Below are positions 1 through 9,601 of a stretch of DNA of 64,000 nucleotides, piece after piece (the stretch's first letter is position 1; every line of letters starts with the position of its first letter). The notes below the pieces were generated by a model, which ran no database searches, was not told where the DNA came from, and saw only the letters and a program-made list of their open reading frames with translations. Made by a program: the position numbers and the translations under genes. This DNA is from Labyrinthula sp. Ha (Eukaryota > Sar > Bigyra > Labyrinthulida > Labyrinthulaceae): assembly GCA_015227615.1 (NCBI GenBank), contig JAALGZ010000010.1:1116001-1180000 (forward strand). Reading direction: 5' to 3'.

Positions 1-651
1 CCCTAATTGCTCCTGGAGGCTGAAGATGGCTTCGTTAATGTATGGCATGAGAATTCGATTTGCGATGAACCCTGCAGAATCTTGAGAAACACTTACAGTT
101 TTTCCCATCTCCTCGGCAAGTTGTTTGGTTTGATTTAGGATTGTATCTGAAGTTTCTAGTCCTGGGATGATCTCAACAAGCTTCATAACTGGAACTGGGT
201 TCATAAAATGCATTCCAATAACATTTGGACGGAGCTCCTTTGGAAGAGTAGCTGCAAGCTTCGTGATGGATATGGAACTTGTGTTGGTTGCAAGGATTGG
301 AGTGTATGAAAGATGTTCAATGCAACTGGAAAATATACTCTCCTTAATGCCAAAGTTTTCTGTAGCTGCCTCTATGATAATATCTGAAGAGCCTATGTTT
401 TCGGTGCTCATGAAAGAATCAAATTTGAACTTTTGTATCTCATCTTCTATTTCTGGCTTATTTAACTTGGCTGCTTGTTTGGCCAGGTGCTTCTCCACGA
501 ACGATTTAGACGTGGCAAGTTGATCCGAGGATGTGTCTATTAAATTAACTGTTGGAATTTGTGCATTTAAAGCAGATACAATTGCTATACCCGTTCCCAT
601 TTGTCCTGCACCAATAACAGAGACAGCTTTCACCAGTTTTGTAGTCTTCAT
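1..651 (-). CDS. HADH: 3-hydroxyacyl-CoA dehydrogenase, partial (C-terminus beyond window)
   Basis: Reading the minus strand from the ATG at 651 gives 217 residues, open to the window edge; family members have about 280-310, so the helical C-terminal domain is largely cut off. The enzyme oxidises L-3-hydroxyacyl-CoA to 3-ketoacyl-CoA with NAD+ in fatty-acid beta-oxidation or the 3-hydroxybutyryl-CoA step. Seen: an N-terminal Rossmann loop VIGAGQMGTGIA (residues 13-24), a TNTSSISIT segment carrying the active-site Ser, GMHFMNPVPVMKLVEII with the catalytic His/Glu dyad, and AGFIANRILMPYINEA with the conserved Asn. The start is immediately before the Rossmann strand, so no mitochondrial presequence is visible; cytosolic or peroxisomal location is possible. 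A longer 5' exon was looked for and not supported. Family certain; whether short- or medium-chain specific cannot be told. Confidence 0.93.
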   Translation of the reverse strand, partial: MKTTKLVKAVSVIGAGQMGTGIAIVSALNAQIPTVNLIDTSSDQLATSKSFVEKHLAKQAAKLNKPEIEDEIQKFKFDSFMSTENIGSSDIIIEAATENFGIKESIFSSCIEHLSYTPILATNTSSISITKLAATLPKELRPNVIGMHFMNPVPVMKLVEIIPGLETSDTILNQTKQLAEEMGKTVSVSQDSAGFIANRILMPYINEAIFSLQEQLG

Positions 652-3600
652 TGTGTTCTTTCAGTGTTTTGAGTGTTGTATCTTTAATGGGCCGTGTGGC
701 CTTGGAAAATTTTATAGTTAACTGCTCCCTATTTTTGGGAAAATTTCCGGCCACTCCACAGTCTTGGCACACCGGCAGGCAAGGTTTCGCCTTACTGGCA
801 CAGATGCACAGCTATTTAGTAGCTAGAGCTTAGTTGATGAAGGTTAGTATGATTACTTATATAGATTCCTGAGAGTGACAGTTAGATATAATATAGATAA
901 GCTTGCTCTAAGTTAATAGAATAAGTTCTTCAGGTTCTTTTGACCCGATATATTTTCCTAGATGGGCTAATAGAGCAAGGCAACTGTTCTTAGTATATTT
1001 AATTATGCCTTAAAATTATTTACCCATAATATTTTGGTCATAAGATAGATTTAATTTTCTGTTTTGCTTAAATTCGGTTTTATTTCCATGATTAGTATTT
1101 TATTACACTTTCTTCAATGACTTCTATCTTGTTACTTTGGTCTCAAAAGAATTAACGATTTGCTATAGAGAACTCTAAGTCCAAAATTTTAGTTGAAACG
1201 GCTCTGTTTATATTGGTTTATTGGTTAATTTCTTGAAATAATACATTAGTATTCTACTGCTAAATTTTCTATCTTAAACACGATCTGTTAACTATCATCT
1301 ATGAAGGAAAGCCCTCATATAGATGAACCATAGTTGTTATATGAATCCAAATAAGTTAGTTTCCTAGATTCTTGATGATTAATTATTATCTTTTCTTTGA
1401 TCATATCACGAATCTATCTCTATATGTATACCAATTAGTAGCTACAATTTTAGATGACGGAAAAGGCCAGTACAAAGAAAAAAACCCGATCTAAACCATA
1501 GTATTACTTGCTTATCACACTTTTCTTATCCTCTTGTCATTGGTGTAGTATATAATTTATCTGTACACATTTAATGATGACATCAAATACTTGAAATTAA
1601 ACTGGAAATTTCTCTTCAAATCGAGTACGTACATTTTAATGACCTTTCCCAAAAATACAAAAGGTTAGTTTTCTAGCTAGAAAATAATTAGAATGTTGAT
1701 GAATTAAGTGGGGAATCCAGGAGAGAAAAGTAAGACCCAGTGTAAACGGCGGAAAACAGTATGCAAGAGGACCGAAAGCTGCCTAACTGTAACAAGAGCA
1801 TTTTTCTCAATACTGATAACTTCTCTACTTGATCTCAATAAAAATAGAAGATAGTTACGTACACTTTGCTTCGAAGTTTAGAAAATTCTAAAACCTAACT
1901 TTTAAACTAGCATTTAAAGAAGAGCAAATAGCATTTGTAGGGACTAAAACAGTAATTAATCTCTAGCACTTCTTCATATATTGTTTGATTTTCCATCGAG
2001 ACAGTCGACTGGTCTTTAAATTTCAAACTAATTTAATGAAATTGCTACATTAATTACTGGTTCTGCATAAGGAACCCAGATGCCTCTGTTAGAGCTTAGT
2101 TTACTTCATGTACTCCAAAAAAAAGTAGTAAGCATCAGTTTCCATTTGAGTCTTAAAACAGTAAAGTGACACAGTCTACTGAGTAAATTTCTATACAGAT
2201 TAGCTCCCCAGACCCCAAACTAACTTAAGAGTCTTTAACTCATTTTCCATTTTCGGTATCTCTCGCTATTCTTTTTGTTGCAGGATCCTTTGCTGGCCAA
2301 TTTTTAACTAACGCTAAACGAAAGCAATTTCAAGAAGTTAAGCAAGAGAGTTTAATCGCACCAGTTGAACTCATAATTATACACCTATTTTTGCAGTTCT
2401 ATTAATATGGATGAGAAGCTAGGAACAGTTGGTGCAACCAAATGAAAATAGTAACAGCGGTAACATCTAGAACATAAAGCTCAAATTTTGAAAATTAGGA
2501 GCTAAGCAGTTAACAAGGCTAGGATCTTTTCCTTGAAACGTAGGTCTATGGTGTGAGTTTCTAACGTTAGATTCAAGAGTCATAATCTTATTTGTGAAGA
2601 TCAAGAGGAAAGATGAAGCCACGTGAAAAGTAAAACTTATTAAGTTTGCATAAGTATTTTTCCAAAACCCGAAATTACGTCTCTTGGGATTTTACTGTAA
2701 TGTTCGAATCGCCATACATATCTGAAAACCCCATGGACCTGAGCTAGATTCTATGTCATATTTCTATTTTTCTCAAGGTAGTGCCTTTGGATCCACTCTT
2801 TTCTTCAAACTTGTCAACTACCTGTCACAATGTGGTTTTCAAACTTTGCAGACTTACGAAGAAATAGGGATGAATACCTGGATGCAGGATTATGATGAAG
2901 TCTGATGACAAGGTAACTACTGGAAAATAATATGGGCAGTTTCTCTCCGTATAAGACAAGTACCTAGCACTGTGTGGGATAAACCAAACTGGTCTTGGTC
3001 GCTGTAGCCCTTCACTTCACAGCTTCAAGGCTCCTGTTAGATCGCTGGACGGAAACTACGGTCAAAACGAAAGAGGTTGATCATTGAAGAGACTACATAT
3101 AACTGTTAGAAATACTCTTTACTGGAACAGGCTCAAAATTATGTAGAAACATTGGGAATGTGAAAAATGAAGACAAATTGTCGGAAAAAAGAGGTTGCCA
3201 GTGATACTCAAGACATGCTAACATTCGCTTCTTGTGAATTGCACAAAGAATCCAAGCGAGAATAAGAAGGTACTTTCTTCCAAGAACGCCATCTTGTTTC
3301 GATGCCTTAGTGCTTAGACTACCCTTACAACTTTCACTAAGTTTTGTTCTAAAAAAATCTAAAACAAGTTCAATATTATTAAAATTGTTTCAAACAATCT
3401 CTCTAATAATACTTTTCATATTTTTGTAAAGTATTAGAAGACCAATTATACAACCTTTCTATAACTTTATGAAAACTATAACTTGTTTCTTTTAAAGTTC
3501 CATACAGTTTTCTTTATATTATGTTTAGTTCCCGGTTCCTAAGTTTCGTCCCCGTATTTGGTTTTCAGAAAAAGGAATAAGATTGTCCATATCTGGCTTT

Positions 3601-3712
3601 CTTAGATTCTAACTTTCTGATTACATCTTCAGCTCGGTGTGTCTGCTGCGAAAATTAATACTGAACAATCGAACGCAGCCCCATACTTCTATCCGTTTAG
3701 GAAAAAGAAAAG
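652..3712. other. intergenic desert, about 3.1 kb
   Basis: Divergent spacer between the HADH gene (minus) and the hypothetical gene at 3713 (plus). No ATG-initiated reading frame with coding character, no tRNA fold and no repeat array was recognised. Confidence 0.5.
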
Positions 3713-5758
3713 ATGAATAAAAACATGAGATTTAAGAAGCGATTTGATATTCTTACACCGGTTCAGGTATCAAAGTTGGCCGATAAAGAAGCGTATGAAA
3801 TAGCTCAAAACTACAAGTACAAGGATCTGGAACAAATGTTGATCACGTTGACAAATATATATGACTCTATACTTGTTGAAAAAGAGAAGCTGATGCAAAA
3901 TCGTGTAGAACAAGGAAATGAAGCTCGTTCAGTGGTGACTCAAGGTATTGAGGAACAGGAAGGTATTGATGGACTATCAAACATTGACGAGTCTCTTGCC
4001 GAGAAGGCAAGGAAAAGGAAATCTAAGCGCAAGACTAAGCGGTTCTCTGTATTAAGACTACCAAATTATAAGAAAATAACGTTGAAGAAAAATGAAACAA
4101 CCAGAACCGATTCCTTGGACATCTCTGCTTCAAGAGCAGGAAGCAGAAATGACACATCTGGCGGAGTTTCTCGTGAAAATAGCTTCAATTTATTTTCAGA
4201 GGAGGAAGGTCAAAGTGAGATGGGAACATTTTCAGCATCAAACACAGAAGTTGATTCTTCAGTACGAAAATACAGGCGAAAATCAAAACTTCCAAATTTA
4301 AAAATTCCAACGTACAAGAAAATGACGCTTCGAGGTAGTCGAATAGGAAAAACCATGAACACGTTTTCTCGCAACTCCCGTATAAGTGCAAACTCAGGTA
4401 AAAAGACTCAACTTTTTCGAAAACGAGGAACAAGAATAGGAAAAAAAAGAAGAGAAAGTGTTTTTAGACTGCCAAATTTGCAAAAGTTTCGAAATATGAT
4501 AACTCCCGAGCAAAAAGGGTTATCAGAAGATGTTGATATTACCTTGTATTCAACTTATGATCTTGAAAAAGCACTTGAAAAATGTGATAAAGCAATGAGA
4601 ACGCATTCAGCCTATAAACAAAAACAAAAAGAGAAGTGGACAAAATGGGAGAGAAAGCAATTGAAAGCAAACCAAGCAGCTCTCGACGCTCTGTTGCCAT
4701 TAATCCCCAAAAATTTAAAATCTATGAAAATAGAAGATTTAATAAAAGAACTAGATAATAAATATCTAGCAAGAAGGTTTTTACGAAACAAAGTTTTTCT
4801 TGTTTTTCTCATGACACCAAAAGAAATTAGCGGAATTCATCCTGTTGACTTAAAAAATAGGTATCATTTTACAGCCCTTGATTTGAATGAAACACGAGCT
4901 TTGTATTTGTTTACAGATGGTTTGAAAAGGGATTGGAGAAAAGCGTTACGAGATAGATTATTTTCTTTGATCGAGCGTCAAGAAAAAGGTCATTTACCAG
5001 CTCGGGAAGTACGTAGTCCTGCGTATGATGGTAAACCAGATTTTGATGAGGAAAACAAAAATCCTTCAAAAAGGCGTCAAAGTGTCTTACGGACATTGAA
5101 GGGTGGAAACAAAGGGATGCCAGTAAGGCGAGCGAGCGTTATGGTTGCTAAAGAGCTGGAATTGTTGAGAAAGAACCCCTCATTTCAAAAACAGGAGGAT
5201 CTTGACGAGATTAAAAAAGAGGCTGAAGAAATACGGAAACCTTCAATTAAGAAAAATAAAGTAAAGAAACATAAATCCAAGGTGTTTAATGGGGAAATGG
5301 AGAATGATCGGGTAAAGAGTTTTTATACCGAGGGACTAATGGTGACGCAAAGTCAGTACATTAGACAAAATGATTTGGTGGAAGAGCTGTCGGATGAAGA
5401 AGCTGAGAGGGAAGATCTTTTAGGTAAGAAAAGACGGTCATTAGAGAAAGATTTTCCTTCGAGCTCTGATGGAGAGAAAAATGGTGAACATCAACGGCAA
5501 CTGAGTCTGGAATTTGAGAATATAGGAGAAGGTTACGGAGACGAAAGTGAAGAGTTTGAAGCTAAGGAAGCCGCTGCTCCAGGTGGAGTTTTATTAGAAG
5601 CGTTACAAATGATCACCTCGGATGACATTAAAGAGGATGATGAACGATTTTTGAACACTTTGAGGAAATTGAGTAACTTTTCCAGTACTTTGGACGAGTT
5701 CGATAATTACATAGAAGAAGCAATGCTTGATGATGAAGATTTTGCTGACGATAAGTAA
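3713..5758 (+). CDS. hypothetical 681-aa basic/acidic protein with LPN-KK-TL repeats
   Basis: Not recognised. A single uninterrupted frame from ATG to TAA encodes 681 residues. The N-terminal half (about 100-265) is strongly basic and Ser/Thr/Arg-rich and contains three related stretches: FSVLRLPNYKKITLKK (111-126), SKLPNLKIPTYKKMTLRG (191-208) and SVFRLPNLQKFRNM (249-262), which look like diverged repeats of an LPN-x-KK-x-TL unit. A helical middle part (about 280-430) holds the most ordered-looking sequence, including LARRFLRNKVFLVFLMTPKEI and a TRALYLFTDGLKRDW stretch. The last 180 residues are highly charged, ending in an acidic tail (DDEDFADDK). No signal peptide or membrane segment. Scattered RRxS and SxEE sites suggest a phosphorylated scaffold, but that is inference. 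Confidence 0.8.
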   Translation: MNKNMRFKKRFDILTPVQVSKLADKEAYEIAQNYKYKDLEQMLITLTNIYDSILVEKEKLMQNRVEQGNEARSVVTQGIEEQEGIDGLSNIDESLAEKARKRKSKRKTKRFSVLRLPNYKKITLKKNETTRTDSLDISASRAGSRNDTSGGVSRENSFNLFSEEEGQSEMGTFSASNTEVDSSVRKYRRKSKLPNLKIPTYKKMTLRGSRIGKTMNTFSRNSRISANSGKKTQLFRKRGTRIGKKRRESVFRLPNLQKFRNMITPEQKGLSEDVDITLYSTYDLEKALEKCDKAMRTHSAYKQKQKEKWTKWERKQLKANQAALDALLPLIPKNLKSMKIEDLIKELDNKYLARRFLRNKVFLVFLMTPKEISGIHPVDLKNRYHFTALDLNETRALYLFTDGLKRDWRKALRDRLFSLIERQEKGHLPAREVRSPAYDGKPDFDEENKNPSKRRQSVLRTLKGGNKGMPVRRASVMVAKELELLRKNPSFQKQEDLDEIKKEAEEIRKPSIKKNKVKKHKSKVFNGEMENDRVKSFYTEGLMVTQSQYIRQNDLVEELSDEEAEREDLLGKKRRSLEKDFPSSSDGEKNGEHQRQLSLEFENIGEGYGDESEEFEAKEAAAPGGVLLEALQMITSDDIKEDDERFLNTLRKLSNFSSTLDEFDNYIEEAMLDDEDFADDK

Positions 5759-7050
5759 GCCATAGGATAGAAATAATATTTTTTGTGTGTGAGCTTTCAG
5801 TGGTATGGGATGTTACTGTCAATGCTCTTGCTATGGAGGGTACATAGGTTTACACTCTTAGCTCTATGAAACTAGTGGTTCGTTTTGTCATATAAATAAC
5901 TTTCGTTTGGACTACTCTCTCTATAAGTCTACTTTATACTATTTTGTGGTATTGACTCAGGTTGTCATATAGATGAAGATAATCAAGGGTAAGAGTTTTG
6001 ATATCAGGATGGAGAAATCAAGTACTAAATCATTCTAGTGATAGTAATTAGTTCTTAATAGAGCTGTTTGACAAAGCAGCGAATACATGCTAGATTAGCT
6101 CATCAGCTTATTTTATAGCCTCCGTACCACAAAATTTGACAAGGATGAATTCTGCATAAGAGATTTCATTCTAGTTATACCACACTGTATAAATTTCCAG
6201 AGAACTTAAGAGAGTCATAGTGGTATTTCATTTTGTTAGAAGCTCCTTGTAACTACATCACCAAAAGTTAAATAATCTAACCAACACCTTTAGTTCGGAG
6301 TTGAAGCATCATGAAACAGGCCATGGGATTTGAATAGGAATTCTTAAAAAATATTCCTGCTATCTATTACTAAGAACAAATGATTTTCTCGCTTTCACTT
6401 TTTTTTTCTAGTAAAAGTTGTTGCTCACATTACTTAAACAGGCATTTACTGACCATCAGTGACTCTCTGCATCAGACCATATAAATGTCTTCAAATTGGC
6501 GGAGCATCGTAATTCTTATCAACAGCATATTATTCGTAGTTGCCTGACTATGATAACCTATCAAGCAGATACTAGTTAATTACCTGAGTTGATCTAGTAC
6601 TGGAGTAGTGATCAACCAGACTGTAGGAAGGTGATAGAGACAAGAATCTAAAAAGAATGAGATAGTATATGTCTTTTTCTATGGTACATATAGCCTTCAT
6701 GTTAAATTGCGATTCATCATTACAGCATATCTCTTAACTTTTGATACAACTCACTTCTAACGATACTTCTATGTCAAACAATACCCCAAGAAATGACAAC
6801 TAAACAACTACAAGTTGAATTTTTTTCTTGCAATAATATATTGGTAATTCCAAGTGTAACTTCAAAATATAAATTCTTATATGTTTCAGAACATTAGTAT
6901 TAGGATGACTCAAAGAAAATCAAGTCTAGGATAACAGGATCTAAAGAAAAAACCTAACTCCAGTTGAAGTTAATTTTCATTCACCACGAGGGTTTTGAAT
7001 TTTTTAAGAATTGGTGGATTAGATGATTTTATAAAATTTATTTGTTTAAT
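5759..7050. other. intergenic spacer, about 1.3 kb
   Basis: Lies between two plus-strand genes. Nothing beyond AT-rich sequence was recognised; it must contain the 3' end of the upstream gene and the promoter of DRC2. Confidence 0.5.
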
Positions 7051-8532
7051 ATGGCTAATTTAGGAAAAGCTGTGAAAGGTGAAGCAAGTCATTCTACTGC
7101 GTCACATGGTGAAGGTAGTAAGAGTGAAGAAAGTGGTGGAAAAGATGATGAAATTCTTCGACACAAACTTGAACAGAAATTAAAGCATCTCCATGAGTTG
7201 AGATCTAGATTGCAAGGAAGTAATGAAAACTTGCTTGAGAATGAAGAGGTTTTAGAACGATTAAAGGCGGAAACAGATCTGACAAACTTTAATCAATCTT
7301 TAATTGAAGAGAAATACTTGACATTAATGAGGAGATCTCAGAATTTAGAACTTAAGCACGCATTAAAAGTTCTCTGTGAAGATCACATTCGCGATTTAGA
7401 CAGGAAAAACCAGATACTTAGTGACCTGAAAAAAGAATCGGTACTGAGAAAGAATTTAAGGGAAAAGGCACTTTTAGTCCAAGCAAACAATCTAAAGAAA
7501 CTCATTGGAGTGAAAAAGTTAAGGTGTGAGACGGTGCAAGTAGATTTAGAAGAGTTGCTGTGCGAAATTCAGGATTTTTCTAATCGACAAAAACAAAGCA
7601 TTTCGACGGAATTTGCCTCCTTGAAAACAAATTTGAGAACTCAGGTAGACAGTGAAAAAGAAGAAGAAAAAGAAAGAAAGTCAAATGAGCAACAGGAATT
7701 TGAACAGAATCATGAAGAACTTAAAAACAGAAACTTAGAGGATTTGAACATTCTAAAACTCTCGATGGAAGGGTTAATTCAAGAACTTGAACAAAAGGTG
7801 TCGGCAGAGCACTTAAGGTACACGCAGAACACTGAGCAAAAATCTGAGGATTTCAAATTCTTGCTCCAAAAAGATGAAGATCTGGGGAAGGAGATTGAGT
7901 CTAAGATTACTAAGATTGATTCTCTGCAGACGCAACTTCAAGGTTGGAGACAAGAGATATCATCCGCATCTCGCGAAAATTTGGACAGAAATACATTCCT
8001 TGTAGGTGAAAAAAAGCAGCTTCAAGAGCATTTTGCAAAACTGAAAAAAAGATTGAAAACCTTCCGAAGAGTGCAAAAATCAAATTTGCTTATATTAACG
8101 AAAGATTTCAAGAAAAGAAAACAAGTTCTGAAGAAGAAGGAAGCAGTAATTACTGAAATTTTCAAGCTTGTTAAGGTAGCTTGGAATAACCCGATTAACT
8201 TTTATGTCACTAAGGGCCAAAGGTTCGAAACTTTTGAAAAAATGCTTGCCAATGCAAACTTGGAACTTTTGAGGGCAAAGAAAAAACTGAACGAGACGAA
8301 ACAGAAAAATAAATACTTGGTGTCAATTCAACAGGATTTGAAGTACGGAACAGGTGTGCACCCTGATATATTTACAAAAGAGAATGATCGCCAAAATCCT
8401 TTGCTCATGATTAATGGGGGAGAAACCTTTGTTCCAGAGCTACAGAAGTTTAAGGTTCCTGTAAAGAAAAACCTGACAAAGATAGATGGAAACGAAGTAA
8501 TCAAAACTTTTTCTGTGCAAGGTAAGCGGTAA
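7051..8532 (+). CDS. DRC2: dynein regulatory complex subunit 2 (CCDC65-like)
   Basis: DRC2/CCDC65 is a coiled-coil rod of the nexin-dynein regulatory complex that links outer doublets of the motile axoneme. The frame from the ATG at 7051 gives 493 residues, against about 484 in human CCDC65. A short Ser/Glu-rich head is followed by near-continuous coiled coil (about 34-420). The match to CCDC65 is clearest in the C-terminal half: a RYTQNTEQ...KDEDLGKEIESKI segment, SRENLDRN, then KKQLQEHFAKLKKRL...QKSNLLILT and a tail with HPDIF...NPLLMINGG, mirroring the family's LNPLFIVN ending. Upstream in-frame sequence (7042) has only a TTG, so the ATG was taken. It converges on the next gene with only 25 nt between stop codons. 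Presence implies a motile flagellum. DRC1 is a distant relative but lacks this tail. Confidence 0.75.
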   Translation: MANLGKAVKGEASHSTASHGEGSKSEESGGKDDEILRHKLEQKLKHLHELRSRLQGSNENLLENEEVLERLKAETDLTNFNQSLIEEKYLTLMRRSQNLELKHALKVLCEDHIRDLDRKNQILSDLKKESVLRKNLREKALLVQANNLKKLIGVKKLRCETVQVDLEELLCEIQDFSNRQKQSISTEFASLKTNLRTQVDSEKEEEKERKSNEQQEFEQNHEELKNRNLEDLNILKLSMEGLIQELEQKVSAEHLRYTQNTEQKSEDFKFLLQKDEDLGKEIESKITKIDSLQTQLQGWRQEISSASRENLDRNTFLVGEKKQLQEHFAKLKKRLKTFRRVQKSNLLILTKDFKKRKQVLKKKEAVITEIFKLVKVAWNNPINFYVTKGQRFETFEKMLANANLELLRAKKKLNETKQKNKYLVSIQQDLKYGTGVHPDIFTKENDRQNPLLMINGGETFVPELQKFKVPVKKNLTKIDGNEVIKTFSVQGKR

Positions 8533-8557
8533 TAAAACTAAAGCTCAACGACAAATC

Positions 8558-9601
8558 CTAACCGCCTATAGAACTGGCATCGGATAATTCCAATTCTTCC
8601 CGCCTTGCCATTTTCTTACTGTAATTTTCTTCTTTTCTGGTTTGATGGTAACTATCTCTCCAGGCCTTTCGCTTTCTTCGGAACCATTCTTCATCGTCAC
8701 TAATATACCTATCATCATAATACTCATCCGATTCATAGTCGTACCTTTTCTTCTTTTTATTACGCGGAATTTCGGCATTTCTTTGAGCTGGTCCCTCACT
8801 ATGTGCTGTGGAGCTTAAAGGTCGTTTCTTCCGAGAAGAAGGGGCTATTTTTTCAAACTTAGACGGAACATGTTTCTTTGCTGGTTTTTGAATTAAAGGT
8901 TTTTCATTTTTCTTTGGTTTAACGACTTGAGTTTTTTTTCTAATTAGCGAACTATCAATCTTCGCTTTCTTCTGACCATTTAATAGACTGGAAGGTTTCT
9001 TCTTAATTTCATTAGCTTGACTCAAATCTTTTTGAAAGGATGTTTGCTTAGATAGGGAATTAGTAACCGGTTTCGGATTCTTAATTTCCTTTTTCCATAG
9101 GTTTATTACATCTTCTGCAAGTTGCTTAAACTTTGGATTAGGACAATTATTCTTTATGTTTACCATAAACTTACCAGCTTCGTTTTTTTTCAGAAGATCT
9201 TTCGATATACCAGCAGAATTTTCTAGAAAAATATTGAGAAATTTTGAGATTTTGGGGTGAACTTTATCCGCTTCAAAAACAGCTCTCAGCTTCTTCAGAT
9301 TTACTTCAAAATCAAAATTTGGTAACGAAGGTTTTAAATTCAAGGAAGAAAACTTAGTTTTACTTGATGTTCTTTTCATTTCTTTCTGAATTAGCAAAAT
9401 TTTCTCGGCTACTTTCTTTGATGACAAATGATTCCTTCGGGACAAATTATCAAGTATGCTTTCTACATTCGCTCTATTTTTCGGCTGGTGGTTCAATTTA
9501 AGCCCATTATAAAAAGCATCTAAAGCTGATTCCAAATCCTTGATTGATTTCATGTACGCATTGTATGCAGATGAGAGATTGGTGTTCTGAGAAGTATTCA
9601 T
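8558..9601 (-). CDS. TFIIS N-terminal (TND/LW) domain protein
   Basis: 347 residues from an ATG at 9601. Residues about 113-176 match the TFIIS N-terminal four-helix domain: ISKFLNIFLE, then DLLKKNEAGKFMVNIKNN, CPNPKFKQLAEDVINLWKKEI, with the diagnostic Leu-Trp-Lys (168-170). In TFIIS, elongin A, IWS1, MED26 and PPP1R10 this domain docks on short unstructured motifs of elongation factors. The remainder is a Lys-rich, probably nuclear tail with an acidic/Tyr patch (SDEYYDDRYISDDEEW) and a charged end. There is no TFIIS central domain or C-terminal zinc ribbon, so it is not a full TFIIS; an elongin A-like or IWS1-like adaptor is more likely. A CRE-like TGACGTAA (9704-9711, read on the minus strand) lies about 100 nt upstream of the start. 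Confidence 0.7.
   Translation of the reverse strand: MNTSQNTNLSSAYNAYMKSIKDLESALDAFYNGLKLNHQPKNRANVESILDNLSRRNHLSSKKVAEKILLIQKEMKRTSSKTKFSSLNLKPSLPNFDFEVNLKKLRAVFEADKVHPKISKFLNIFLENSAGISKDLLKKNEAGKFMVNIKNNCPNPKFKQLAEDVINLWKKEIKNPKPVTNSLSKQTSFQKDLSQANEIKKKPSSLLNGQKKAKIDSSLIRKKTQVVKPKKNEKPLIQKPAKKHVPSKFEKIAPSSRKKRPLSSTAHSEGPAQRNAEIPRNKKKKRYDYESDEYYDDRYISDDEEWFRRKRKAWRDSYHQTRKEENYSKKMARREELELSDASSIGG

Noticed and set aside
652-772. upstream exon adding a presequence to the HADH gene
   Set aside because: No GT donor in the region between the candidate frame and the ATG; the ATG at 651 directly precedes the Rossmann strand.
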